From Rhodobacteraceae bacterium D3-12 (GTDB lineage: Bacteria > Pseudomonadota > Alphaproteobacteria > Rhodobacterales > Rhodobacteraceae): a DNA stretch of 64,000 bases. This document shows, one piece after another, positions 8,645-17,168 of the stretch. How positions within the stretch are numbered: position 1 is the first letter of the stretch; the number at the start of each line of letters is the position of its first letter. Location of the stretch: assembly GCA_025916135.1 (NCBI GenBank), contig CP104793.1, positions 372,001 to 436,000 on the forward strand, given 5' to 3'. Under the pieces are notes generated by a model. It was given only the letters and a program-made list of their open reading frames with translations, was not told the origin of the DNA and did no database searches. A program made the position numbers and the translations under genes.

Positions 8645-9694
8645 ATGGCTCTAAAACGAATGACCAAAACCGCGCTGTCGCTGGTTGCGATGATGGGGGC
8701 TGCTTCGGCGCTCCATGCCGAAAACCTCGTTGTGTCGAACTGGGATGGCTATATGGCCGCGGACGCGATCGAGGCCTACAGCAAGGCAACCGGCCATGAT
8801 GCCGAGCTGGTTCTGCACGGGACCAACGAAGAGATCATGGGCAAGCTGATTGCGTCCAAGGGCAAGGGCTATGACGTGGTTTTCGTGTCCTCGCCATTTG
8901 CCGAAGTGCTGCACAATCTTGGGCTTGCCGAAACGCTGGACCACGCCAAGCTGCTCAATATTGCCAACCTGTACCCCGAAGCGGGCGAGTTGAAGCATGA
9001 TCCGGGCAACACGTTCTCGGTGCCTTATGCGTGGGGCACGACCGGGCTTTGCTATCGCTCTGACAAGGTTGCGGGCACGCCGGACAGCTGGATGGATCTT
9101 TTGGCACCGGCCGACGGGGTGAGCGGCAAGACCACCATGCTTGCCACGGATCGCTGGCTGCTTGGGGCCGGGTTCTTGGCCAAGGGCTATTCGGTGAATG
9201 AGACCGATGCCGGCAAGGTCGCCGAAGTGCGCGATCTGTTGGTCGAGGCCAAGAAAACGCTGTTGGCTTATGACGATACGACGTTCTACGCCAAGCTGGT
9301 ATCGGGCGAAGCGGAGTTGGTGCATGCGTGGGACGGCTGGTGCAACTATGGCATCGCGGAAAACACCGACATCAAATACGTGATCCCGAAAGAGGGATCG
9401 GATCTTTGGGTGGACACCATGGTGATCCTGAAGAATTCCGAGAACAAAGACGCGGCCTATGCGTTCGTGAACTTTATTCTGGACGAGAAAAATCACCGTT
9501 GGGCGGCTGAAAACATCCTTTACAAGGTGCCGAACAAGCCCGCGATGGATGGGCTGAGCAAAGAGTTTCTGGCCAGCTATACCAACATGACAATCAGCCC
9601 TGAGGCTCTGTTGGGCTATGAGCAGCTTCGTGATGTTGGCGAAGCACAGCGGCTTTATTCGCGCACGGTCTCTGAGATCAAAGCGGCGCAGTAA
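8645..9694 (+). CDS. Polyamine-type ABC transporter substrate-binding protein
   Basis: This periplasmic binding protein has 349 residues and belongs to the PotD/PotF family. A signal peptide occupies about residues 1-26, ending ASALHA. The first lobe starts LVVSNWDGYMAADAIEAYSK. The hinge and ligand region include SVPYAWGTTGLCYRSDKV and VIPKEGSDLWVDTMVILKNS, both typical of spermidine/putrescine receptors. ATG 8645 follows AGGGAGAG at good spacing. It is the first gene of a long operon whose metabolic genes (amine oxidase, aldehyde dehydrogenase) fit an amine ligand, but the actual ligand is not provable here. A hairpin after its stop probably raises its expression over the permeases. Confidence 0.9.
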   Translation: MALKRMTKTALSLVAMMGAASALHAENLVVSNWDGYMAADAIEAYSKATGHDAELVLHGTNEEIMGKLIASKGKGYDVVFVSSPFAEVLHNLGLAETLDHAKLLNIANLYPEAGELKHDPGNTFSVPYAWGTTGLCYRSDKVAGTPDSWMDLLAPADGVSGKTTMLATDRWLLGAGFLAKGYSVNETDAGKVAEVRDLLVEAKKTLLAYDDTTFYAKLVSGEAELVHAWDGWCNYGIAENTDIKYVIPKEGSDLWVDTMVILKNSENKDAAYAFVNFILDEKNHRWAAENILYKVPNKPAMDGLSKEFLASYTNMTISPEALLGYEQLRDVGEAQRLYSRTVSEIKAAQ

Positions 9695-9709
9695 GCACGA
9701 CTCCTCGTT

Positions 9710-9739
9710 GGTCCGGCAGGTGGAGAGACCTGTCGGGCC
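9710..9739 (+). other. Intercistronic hairpin between binding-protein and permease genes
   Basis: GGTCCGGCAGGT (9710-9721) pairs with ACCTGTCGGGCC (9728-9739), with two imperfect pairs, around a six-base loop. There is no T run, so it is more likely to stabilise the 3' end of the binding-protein message than to terminate. Such hairpins after binding-protein genes are common in ABC operons. Confidence 0.6.
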
Positions 9740-9798
9740 AATTGACCCTGTCCCGAGATCGCAACCCGCGTGCGCCTTGCGAAACGAAAAGTGTCCCT

Positions 9799-10653
9799 AT
9801 GAAAGATCGCAAACCCATATTCCTGATGGCGCCGGCGATGGCTTGGCTGACGGCTTTTATGGTCATTCCATGCCTCTTGATCCTGGCGTTGGCGTTTTTC
9901 CGGCGCGGCACCTATGGCGGGATCGAATACACGTTTACCTTGGAAAATCTCGCGCTTGTGGTTGATCCGCTTTACGCGGGGATTTTCCTTAAATCGGCAG
10001 GGATTGCGGGCTTGGCGGCGCTGATCGCTGTTGTCATCGGCTATGCGGCGGCCTTTGCCATTGCTGCAGCACCGGCGCGGCGTCAGCCGATATTGTTGTT
10101 CTTTGCCGTCTTGCCGTTCTGGTCGAACTATCTGGTGCGGACATACGCGTGGATCGTGTTGTTGAACCGCGAGGGGTTGATCACCGGCGTGGCGCGCTGG
10201 CTGGGCTATGACGGCGAATTGCCGCGATTGCTTTATACCGAGAGCGCGGTCGTGATCGGGTTGGTTTATAACTATCTGCCGTTCGTTATTCTGGCGTGTT
10301 ACGCGCCGCTGTCGCGGCTGAACCCGGAGATTTCCGAAGCCTCGCGCGATCTGGGGGCTTCGGGGTGGACGACGTTCCGGCGGGTGATCCTGCCGATGAC
10401 GGTGCCGGGGATTGCGACCGGGTTCGTCTTTGTTTTTGTGCTGTCGATTGGCAATTTCGTGACGCCTGCGCTGTTGGGCGGGGGGCAGTTCCAGATGATC
10501 GGCAACCTTGTTTATGCGCAATTTCTGACCGCCAATGACTGGCCGTTCGGTGCGGCGCTGTCGATGGTTTTGATCGGGATCATGATGGGGCTTTTGACCT
10601 TGCAGACCTTTGCCACCGAACGCGCAGCGGGCGCCAAGCGGGAGGAGGGTTGA
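9799..10653 (+). CDS. Polyamine-type ABC transporter permease (PotB-like)
   Basis: This 284-residue inner-membrane protein has about six hydrophobic helices. The cytoplasmic EAA loop that docks to the ATPase reads EASRDLGASGWTTFRRVILP. It pairs with the second permease directly downstream to form the membrane channel. I start it at ATG 9799 (MKDRKPIF), since the frame upstream contains no hydrophobic or conserved sequence and crosses the intercistronic hairpin. Length and topology match PotB. The stop codon is one base before the next start. Confidence 0.9.
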   Translation: MKDRKPIFLMAPAMAWLTAFMVIPCLLILALAFFRRGTYGGIEYTFTLENLALVVDPLYAGIFLKSAGIAGLAALIAVVIGYAAAFAIAAAPARRQPILLFFAVLPFWSNYLVRTYAWIVLLNREGLITGVARWLGYDGELPRLLYTESAVVIGLVYNYLPFVILACYAPLSRLNPEISEASRDLGASGWTTFRRVILPMTVPGIATGFVFVFVLSIGNFVTPALLGGGQFQMIGNLVYAQFLTANDWPFGAALSMVLIGIMMGLLTLQTFATERAAGAKREEG

Positions 10654-10654
10654 G

Positions 10655-11446
10655 ATGATGTCGCAAGCCAATCCGCGCTTGATGCTGCTTATCCTGTCGG
10701 CTGTTTTTGCGTTCCTCTATCTGCCGATCTCCGTGCTTGTGGCGCTGTCGTTCAACGAGGGTGGTTTGCCCACGGCGTGGACCGGGTTTTCGGTAAAATG
10801 GTACGGCGAATTGATGCGCAATTCCGATATCACCTCGGCGGCGCTCAACACGTTGATCGTGGCAATCGTGTCGACCATTCTGGCGACGATCCTTGGCACG
10901 TTGCTGGCGATTGGTGTGGAGATCAGGCGGCGCAAGGGGCGGTTCCTTGAGACCATCATATTCGCGCCGATGATCATTCCCGATATCGTTTTGGCAATCG
11001 CGCTCTTGAGCTTTTTCTCGATGCTCGACATCACGATGGGGCTGCATACCGTGATCCTCAGCCATGTGGTGTTTAACCTTGCGTTTGTCTGTTCGGTCGT
11101 GCGGGCGCGGCTCAAGACGTTTGATTGGTCGATTGTCGAGGCCTCGAGTGATCTGGGGGCGTCGACGCCTGTGACGCTGTTTAGGATCGTGTTGCCGGTG
11201 ATGTTGCCGGCGATCATTGCCGGGGCGTTGTTGGCGTTTACCCTGTCGGTGGACGAGTTCATCATCGCGTTTTTCACCGCCGGTGCCGGGCGCGATTCAA
11301 TCACTTTGCCGATGCAGATCTTTGCGATGATCCGTTTTGGCGTCACCCCTGAAATCAATGCACTTGCGACGATTGTGATGGCCGTTTCGGTCATCGCCTT
11401 GACCCTGTCGCAACGTCTGAACCGCGGAGGCCTTCCGGGACAATGA
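10655..11446 (+). CDS. Polyamine-type ABC transporter permease (PotC-like)
   Basis: The product is 263 residues with about six transmembrane helices. It starts MMSQANPRLMLLILSAVFAF and carries the EAA loop EASSDLGASTPVTLFRIVLP. It is the second half of the heterodimeric channel and matches PotC in length. Its start lies one base after the upstream permease stop, and its stop shares four bases (ATGA) with the ATPase start, so the genes are translationally coupled. Confidence 0.9.
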   Translation: MMSQANPRLMLLILSAVFAFLYLPISVLVALSFNEGGLPTAWTGFSVKWYGELMRNSDITSAALNTLIVAIVSTILATILGTLLAIGVEIRRRKGRFLETIIFAPMIIPDIVLAIALLSFFSMLDITMGLHTVILSHVVFNLAFVCSVVRARLKTFDWSIVEASSDLGASTPVTLFRIVLPVMLPAIIAGALLAFTLSVDEFIIAFFTAGAGRDSITLPMQIFAMIRFGVTPEINALATIVMAVSVIALTLSQRLNRGGLPGQ

Positions 11447-12506
11447 CCCAGCCGCTTTTGTCACTTAGAAATGTTGAAAAGAAATTCGGCACCGTCCGCG
11501 CGGTTGATGGGTTGAACCTTGATATCCACGAGAATGAGTTCTTTGCCCTTTTGGGCGCATCGGGCAGCGGCAAGACGACGCTTTTGCGCATGCTTGCGGG
11601 GTTCGAGCTTCCGACGGCGGGGCAGATTTTCCTTGATGGCAAGGACATCTCGCAGGTGCCGCCGAACCATCGCCCGGTTAACCTGATGTTTCAGAGCTAT
11701 GCGTTGTTTCCGCATATGAGTGTCGCCCAGAACATCGCCTATGGTCTTGAGATGGAGAAGGTCGCCAAGGCCGAGATCAAGACCCGCGTTGAGGAAATGT
11801 TGGAGATTATCCAGCTGTCGCATCTGGCGCGCCGCAAGCCCGACCAATTGTCGGGGGGCAGCGGCAGCGGGTTGCTTTGGGGCGTGCGTTGATCAAGCGG
11901 CCACGATTGCTTTTGCTGGATGAGCCGCTGGGGGCGTTGGACAAGAAGCTGCGTGGGGACATGCAGCTTGAGCTTAAGCGGATCCAGCATGAATTCGGCA
12001 TCACGTTCATCATCGTGACCCACGATCAGGAAGAGGCGTTGGTGATGGCCGACAGGGTTGCGATTTTGAAGGATGGCGGCCTGTTGCAATGCGCCACGCC
12101 GCACGACATTTACGAGCGCCCCAGCAGCCAATATGCCGCGGATTTTATCGGTGTGATGAATTTCCTGCCCGGAGAGGTCAGAGACAACGGGCTTGTGGCC
12201 AGTGATCTGACGCCGATTGCGGCGGAGGTGCCGGACGGAGTGGCCACGGGTGACAAAGTGGTGATCGCGGTGCGCCCGGAGCGTTTGCATATTGGCGCGC
12301 AGGATGGCGACAACCGCATGACCGGGCGCGTTCTGGCGACCGCCTATCACGGGTTGGATTTGCAGGTGCATTTGCAGACCTATCTATCGCCTGATCCGGT
12401 TCTGGTGCGGTTGACCGCCCATGACGCGGACGCAAACCCCTTGTCGCAAGGCGATGAGGTCACCCTTGGCTGGGCGGCCAAGGACACCCGCATTTTCGCG
12501 GCATGA
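11443..12506 (+). CDS. Polyamine-type ABC transporter ATPase (PotA-like, frameshifted as read)
   Basis: The protein drives the importer encoded just upstream. Visible motifs: Walker A GASGSGKTT (about 33-41), Q-loop MFQSYALFPHMS, Walker B LLLLDEPLGALD, the D-loop, the switch HD in VTHDQEEAL, and a C-terminal TOBE-like region (about 260-350). The ABC signature is broken: six G at 11853-11858 give LSGGSGSG, whereas seven give LSGGQRQRVALGRALIK and an uninterrupted 354-residue protein. The 1064-base span is 3n+2, as expected for one lost base. I regard this as a sequencing error. TTG and GTG starts are unnecessary because ATG 11443 overlaps the permease stop. Confidence 0.9.
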
Positions 12507-12560
12507 CACCCTAACAATCAAAAACTTCCGCACAATCGCGGGCAACAGTGGAGTGACTTT

Positions 12561-13847
12561 ATGACTCAGAAAACATTCGCATTTTTCCCGGAGGCTGCTT
12601 TTGGCCCTGCGTTGAATTCCGTTGGTATCGCACAGGCGGTGGAGCGCATGGGGCACAAGGCCGTGTTCCTGTCTGATCCCGGTTTTGTAGATGTCTACAA
12701 GGGCTATGGGTTTGAGGCCCATCCCGTGAACCTGTCCGAGCCGATGCCTGCTGAGCAGATGGCGAAATTCTGGGAAGATTTCATCAACGGGCATATCCCG
12801 AACTTCCGCAAAGCGCCGATTGATCAGATCGACAACTACGTCAAGGAATGCTGGGAAGCGATCGTGGACAGCGCCAAATGGGCGCAAAAGGATTTGCCCG
12901 CCATTCTGGCCGATATCAAACCGGACGTGATTTCGGTGGACAATGTGATCCTGTTCCCGGCGATCAAGCAGCATGGTGTGCCTTGGGTGCGTATCATCTC
13001 GTGTTCGGAAAACGAGATCGAGGACGACGCCATTCCGCCGCATCTTTCGGGGATGTCAGAGACGGATACCGAGGGTCACGCCGCGTTCCGCGCCAAGTTC
13101 AACGAGGTGATCAAGCCGATCCACGATGATTTCAACGCCTTTCTGGCCGAGTGTAACGAGGACGCCTATCCCATCGGGCAGTTCTTTGAGCCGTCGCCCT
13201 ATATGAACCTTTTGCTGTACCCTGAGCAGGTGAAATACAACCGTTCGGAGCCGCTTGATCCGGCGCAGTTTCAGTATCTGGAAGGCTGTGTGCGGCAGGA
13301 CGACCCCTATGAGGTGCCGACGTTCAAGAAAAACAACGACGGGCCGCTGCTTTATGTGTCGTTCGGATCGTTGGGGGCCGGGGATACCGACCTGTTGAAA
13401 CGGCTGATCACATTGATTGGCAAATCGCGTTATCGGGCGTTGGTGAATGTGGGGGATTACAAAGAGGACTACACCGACATCCCCGACAATGTGATCATCG
13501 ACAGCTGGTTCCCGCAGCCATCCGTTATTCCGCAGGTGGATGCAGTCATCCATCACGGTGGCAACAATTCGTTCACCGAATGCCTGCTGTTCGGCAAGCC
13601 GGCGATCATCATGTCCTATGTCTGGGACGGTCATGACAACGCGATGCGGGTGCAGGAGACGGGCCACGGGTTCCGCTCGGACCGCTATGACTGGACCGAT
13701 GAGGAGCTGATCGAGAAAATCGAGGCTTGTCTGACCGATGAAGCCATTGCCGCCAAGCTCAAGGCGACGTCGGCGCATATGAAATCGCAAAACGGTCAGG
13801 AGAAAGCGGCCCGGTTGCTGGTGGACATCACGGAGAAGGGCGCGTGA
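12561..13847 (+). CDS. UGT-like (GT1/GT-B) glycosyltransferase
   Basis: This soluble protein has 428 residues and two Rossmann-like domains. The C-terminal donor-binding signature runs from FPQPSVIPQVDAVIHHGGNN (317-336) to VWDGHDNAM (354-362), resembling the plant and bacterial UGT motif that binds UDP-sugars. The N-terminus FFPEAAFGPALNSVGIAQAV lacks the His near residue 20 that serves as base in ordinary GT1 enzymes, as does its paralogue at 5716-7533. The gene sits between the importer and a nucleotide-sugar-making pair, and its stop overlaps the cupin start by four bases. The acceptor is unknown; an amine imported by the same operon is my guess. Confidence 0.85.
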   Translation: MTQKTFAFFPEAAFGPALNSVGIAQAVERMGHKAVFLSDPGFVDVYKGYGFEAHPVNLSEPMPAEQMAKFWEDFINGHIPNFRKAPIDQIDNYVKECWEAIVDSAKWAQKDLPAILADIKPDVISVDNVILFPAIKQHGVPWVRIISCSENEIEDDAIPPHLSGMSETDTEGHAAFRAKFNEVIKPIHDDFNAFLAECNEDAYPIGQFFEPSPYMNLLLYPEQVKYNRSEPLDPAQFQYLEGCVRQDDPYEVPTFKKNNDGPLLYVSFGSLGAGDTDLLKRLITLIGKSRYRALVNVGDYKEDYTDIPDNVIIDSWFPQPSVIPQVDAVIHHGGNNSFTECLLFGKPAIIMSYVWDGHDNAMRVQETGHGFRSDRYDWTDEELIEKIEACLTDEAIAAKLKATSAHMKSQNGQEKAARLLVDITEKGA

Positions 13848-14206
13848 GCGATCTGACCTCCTCGGCGCCGCATATCCGCGGGGCGACCACGTTTGATGAC
13901 CTTGCCGATTGGGGGCCGCAGCCCGACATGATCGCAGGCCAGTCCCATTCGACGGGCCGGTTGCTTTTCAAGGGGCCGGGCAATTCGCCCGAGACGGGTG
14001 TTTGGGTTTGCACGCCCGGCACCTGGCGGATTTCGGTGCCGCGCGACGAGTTCTGCCACTTCGTCGAGGGGCGCGTGATCTATCGGCGCGATGGGTCGGA
14101 TGAGGTGATCGAGGCGACTGCCGGCACCTGTGTGCTGTTTCCCGCAGGTTGGGAAGGCACGGCCGAGATCACCGAGACCCTGCGCAACATTTACATGCTT
14201 GTCTGA
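13844..14206 (+). CDS. Cupin_3 (DUF861-like) domain protein A
   Basis: This single-domain cupin has 120 residues and starts at GTG 13844, overlapping the glycosyltransferase stop (GTGA). The core reads VWVCTPGTWRISVPRDEFCH followed by FVEGRVIYR and CVLFPAGWEG, which is the DUF861 pattern. His in DEFCHF and the Glu of VEGR are candidate metal ligands. Relatives include EutQ-like and ureidoglycine-related proteins, and many have no known reaction. It forms a tandem pair with cupin B and is also similar to cupin C at the operon end, so the three probably arose by duplication and may form mixed oligomers or act on related intermediates. Confidence 0.8.
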   Translation: MSDLTSSAPHIRGATTFDDLADWGPQPDMIAGQSHSTGRLLFKGPGNSPETGVWVCTPGTWRISVPRDEFCHFVEGRVIYRRDGSDEVIEATAGTCVLFPAGWEGTAEITETLRNIYMLV

Positions 14207-14219
14207 ATTGGAGAGAGAC

Positions 14220-14564
14220 ATGAAAGCACCCGTCATGCACAAACCCCTTGAGATCACCGAGACGGTGGACTGGGGCATTATCCCGACCATGATCGAGGGC
14301 GAAAGCCGCACCTCGGGCAAGGTTTTGCACAAAGGTCCGAATGGCGAAAGCGAGTGTGGGCTGTGGATTTGTACGCCCGGCAAATGGGACTGCCATGTCA
14401 CCAGTGACGAATTCTGCCATTTCCTTGAGGGGCGCTGTACCTATGTTCACGAGTCCGGTGAGGTGATCGAGATCACACCGGATACGGCGGCGTTTTTTCC
14501 CAAGGATTGGAAAGGTGTCTGCACCGTTCATGAGACCGTCAAGAAGGTCTATATGATCCGATGA
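14220..14564 (+). CDS. Cupin_3 (DUF861-like) domain protein B
   Basis: The 114-residue cupin starts at ATG 14220 after GGAGAGAG. The core LWICTPGKWDCHVTSDEFCH, then FLEGRCTYV and AAFFPKDWKG, matches cupin A closely in pattern. Its tail VHETVKKVYMIR is the usual end of the fold. It lies 13 bases after cupin A, and its stop overlaps the kinase start (ATGA). Function is not known; a role in isomerisation or hydrolysis of a sugar- or amine-containing intermediate is inferred only from position. Confidence 0.8.
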   Translation: MKAPVMHKPLEITETVDWGIIPTMIEGESRTSGKVLHKGPNGESECGLWICTPGKWDCHVTSDEFCHFLEGRCTYVHESGEVIEITPDTAAFFPKDWKGVCTVHETVKKVYMIR

Positions 14565-15637
14565 CCGACGCGTCGCCGATGTCATCGACAGCAGGTGGTC
14601 TTTCGCAAGGGGCCGCCGGGTTTCTGGCCGCGCATGGGATGGCGGGCGTGCCTTTGAAAGGGTTCGCTGCTGATGCCTCGGCGCGGCGGTACTTTCGTTT
14701 GCTGGGGCGTGATGCGTTGTTGATGGACGACGGGCAGGACCCGGAGGGGTTTGCGGCCTATTTGCAGATTTCCGAGCATCTGGCCGGGCTGGGCCTGTCG
14801 GCGCCGCGCGTGCTTGAGGCGCGCAGGGCGGATTGTCTGGCGCTTATCGAGGATTTCGGCGACGACACCTATGCGCAATGTCTGGCGCGCGGGGTGGACG
14901 AGGGGGGGCTTTACCGGGTGGCGGTGGAGGCTCTCTTGCAGCTGCATCATGACCCACGGGGCGGGAAGATCGAGCGGCCCGTTTATGACATGGATGTGCA
15001 TCTGGATGAGCTGTCGATTTTCGCGCATTGGTTTGCGCCTGCGGTTTGCACGGATGTGGATGTAGCGGGCTTTGATGCGCAGTTTCGCGCGTTGTGGCGC
15101 AAAGCGTTGTCGCCTGTGGCGGAGCGTCATGAGACCTTGGTGCTGCGTGATTTTCACGTCGATAACCTGATGCTTCTGGATCAGCGGCAGGGCGCGGCGC
15201 GATGTGGCTTGCTGGACTTTCAGGACGCCATTCTAGGCCCTTGCGAATACGATCTTGTGTCGCTGTTACAAGACGCGCGGCGTGATCTGGCGGCGGGGCT
15301 GGAACACGAGATGCTGGATTATTACTGCGCGAACGCGCCGGCCTCTCTGGGGGGGGCGGATGCCATTCGCAGGCGTTACCGGATCCTTGGCGCACAGCGG
15401 CACGCCCGCATTCTGGGGGTCTTTGTCCGGCTGTTTCAGCGGGATGGCAAGGCGCGCTACCTTGGCTTCTTGCCGCGCGTTTTGCGCCAGTTTCAGCAGG
15501 CGCTCAGCGATGCGGGATTGAGCGAAATTGCCGATTTCCTTGATGACGCCTTGCCGGGTTGGGCCGCAAGAGCCGCAACCTTTCACAACACTCTTTCGCC
15601 CGTGAGTGGGTCGAGCATGGGATACACAAATGACTGA
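14561..15637 (+). CDS. APH-fold kinase related to AmgK (amino-sugar anomeric kinase)
   Basis: The 358-residue protein has the aminoglycoside-phosphotransferase fold. GFAADASARRYFRLLGRDAL (34-53) is the nucleotide-loop region. RDFHVDNLML (196-205) carries the catalytic Asp197 and Asn202. LLDFQDAILGPCEYDLVSLL (217-236) supplies the metal-binding Asp. These motifs match AmgK, which phosphorylates the anomeric carbon of N-acetylmuramic acid or GlcNAc for the nucleotidyltransferase MurU. Here too a nucleotidyltransferase lies two genes downstream. In other alphaproteobacteria an amgK-like gene sits next to tsaE; this copy is within a transporter operon, so it is probably a specialised paralogue. 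Its last eight bases overlap the aldehyde dehydrogenase gene. Confidence 0.8.
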   Translation: MTDASPMSSTAGGLSQGAAGFLAAHGMAGVPLKGFAADASARRYFRLLGRDALLMDDGQDPEGFAAYLQISEHLAGLGLSAPRVLEARRADCLALIEDFGDDTYAQCLARGVDEGGLYRVAVEALLQLHHDPRGGKIERPVYDMDVHLDELSIFAHWFAPAVCTDVDVAGFDAQFRALWRKALSPVAERHETLVLRDFHVDNLMLLDQRQGAARCGLLDFQDAILGPCEYDLVSLLQDARRDLAAGLEHEMLDYYCANAPASLGGADAIRRRYRILGAQRHARILGVFVRLFQRDGKARYLGFLPRVLRQFQQALSDAGLSEIADFLDDALPGWAARAATFHNTLSPVSGSSMGYTND

Positions 15638-17135
15638 TACACTTTCGCCTTCCTATTATCTGGCGCCCGAATTCATCGCGACGCAGGGGCCGCTGCATGA
15701 TGTGACGGATCCCGCCACGTTGGAAACGGTGGGTCACTATGGCGAGCCGAGCGCAGCGCAGGTGGATGAGATGCTGGATCGCGTGAACGCGGCGCAGAAA
15801 TCATGGGCGGCGATGGATTGCAAAACCCGTGCGGGTCTTCTGCACCGTGTTGCGGACGCGATGGAGCAGGCCGACATGACGGAGATCGGCGTGATGATGT
15901 CGCGCGAGGTTGGCAAGCCATTCCCCGAAGCGATTGGCGAAATCGCCAATATCCCGGCGGTTTTTCGGTATTACGCGGAAATGGCCCGCGATGATGCGGG
16001 GCGGATCGCAGGGACGATGCAGCCCGGTTCGTTCCAGTATCAGACCTATGCGCCGCATGGGGTATCGGTGCATATCGTGCCGTATAATTTCCCATTGATT
16101 TTAGGGTGTTGGACCATTGCGGCCTCCTTGGCGGCGGGCAACGGGGTTGTGCTCAAGGCGGCGCCGGTCGGCACGATCTGTACGTTGATGTTCATGAAGT
16201 TCTTTGACGCGCTGCCAAAGGATTTGATCGCCTGTGTCGGTGGCGGCGTCGAGGTGGGTACGCAGCTGGTTGAGAGCAAGAAGACCCATGTGATTGCCTT
16301 TACCGGATCGGCCGAAGTGGGTCGCCATATTGCCGTTGAATCGGCGCGCCACATGAAGCCCTGCGTGATCGAAGGCGGCGGCAGTGACCCGATGGTGGTG
16401 TCGCAACATGCCGATGTAAAGGTGGCGGCGGCGGCGGCGGTGACGGCGGCGTTTTTGCAATCGGGTCAGGTTTGCACCTCGACCGAGCGGGTCTATGTCG
16501 AAGACGCGGTGCATGACGCATTTGTCGCGGCGCTGATTGAGCGCGCCGGGCAGTTGCGCGTGGGCAATGGGCTGGAGGTTGCGGAAATCGGGCCGCTTGT
16601 GTCCGAAGCCGCGCAGAGCCGGGTGCTTGGCTGGATCGACAGCGCGCGTGCGGCGGGGGCGACGATTGCTCTTGGCGGTGGTGTGCCCGCTGATCAGCCG
16701 GTGGGGTGGTTCGTGGAGCCGACCATTGTGACGGATGTGACGCAGGACATGGGGCTGTTCGAACAGGAGATTTTTGGCCCGGTGGTGTCGATCGTGCGCA
16801 CGCAGTCGTTTGAGGAGGCGCTGCGCCTTGCCAACCAGTCGAGCTTTGGTTTGGGAGCGGCGGTTTTCACCAGCGATCTGGCCGAGGCGCATCAGGCGAT
16901 TGATGCGTTGGAAGCCGGAATGGTTTGGGTCAACAATCCGCTGGTGGACAATGATGCGCTGCCATTTGGGGGCGTCAAGAACTCGGGTTTGGGTCGGGCG
17001 CTTGGGCGGATTGGTCTGGATGCGTTTCGCCAGCCCAAGATGGTGATCCTCGATCCCGTCGCGAAGGAAGCGGATTGGTGGTATCCTTATCCTGACGATT
17101 GGTTCCTTGATGCGGGCGGGCGCAAGCATGTCTGA
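15630..17135 (+). CDS. NAD(P)-dependent aldehyde dehydrogenase
   Basis: The 501-residue protein is a full-length ALDH-superfamily member that oxidises an aldehyde to an acid. Visible catalytic residues: Asn153 in VPYNFPL, Glu248 in CVIEGGGSDPM and Cys282 in SGQVCTSTERV. The cofactor loop is AFTGSAEVGRHIA. The usual ELGGKSP is EGGGSDP here, a variant seen in some amine-derived aldehyde dehydrogenases. The start at 15630 matches the family N-terminus and overlaps the kinase gene by eight bases; an in-frame start 24 bases upstream is less likely. In an operon with an FAD amine-oxidase-like protein it probably oxidises the amino-aldehyde product, as PuuC does in putrescine breakdown. Confidence 0.9.
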   Translation: MTDTLSPSYYLAPEFIATQGPLHDVTDPATLETVGHYGEPSAAQVDEMLDRVNAAQKSWAAMDCKTRAGLLHRVADAMEQADMTEIGVMMSREVGKPFPEAIGEIANIPAVFRYYAEMARDDAGRIAGTMQPGSFQYQTYAPHGVSVHIVPYNFPLILGCWTIAASLAAGNGVVLKAAPVGTICTLMFMKFFDALPKDLIACVGGGVEVGTQLVESKKTHVIAFTGSAEVGRHIAVESARHMKPCVIEGGGSDPMVVSQHADVKVAAAAAVTAAFLQSGQVCTSTERVYVEDAVHDAFVAALIERAGQLRVGNGLEVAEIGPLVSEAAQSRVLGWIDSARAAGATIALGGGVPADQPVGWFVEPTIVTDVTQDMGLFEQEIFGPVVSIVRTQSFEEALRLANQSSFGLGAAVFTSDLAEAHQAIDALEAGMVWVNNPLVDNDALPFGGVKNSGLGRALGRIGLDAFRQPKMVILDPVAKEADWWYPYPDDWFLDAGGRKHV

Positions 17136-17168
17136 TCGCTATTGGTCACTAAGCCGAGTGACAGGGCA

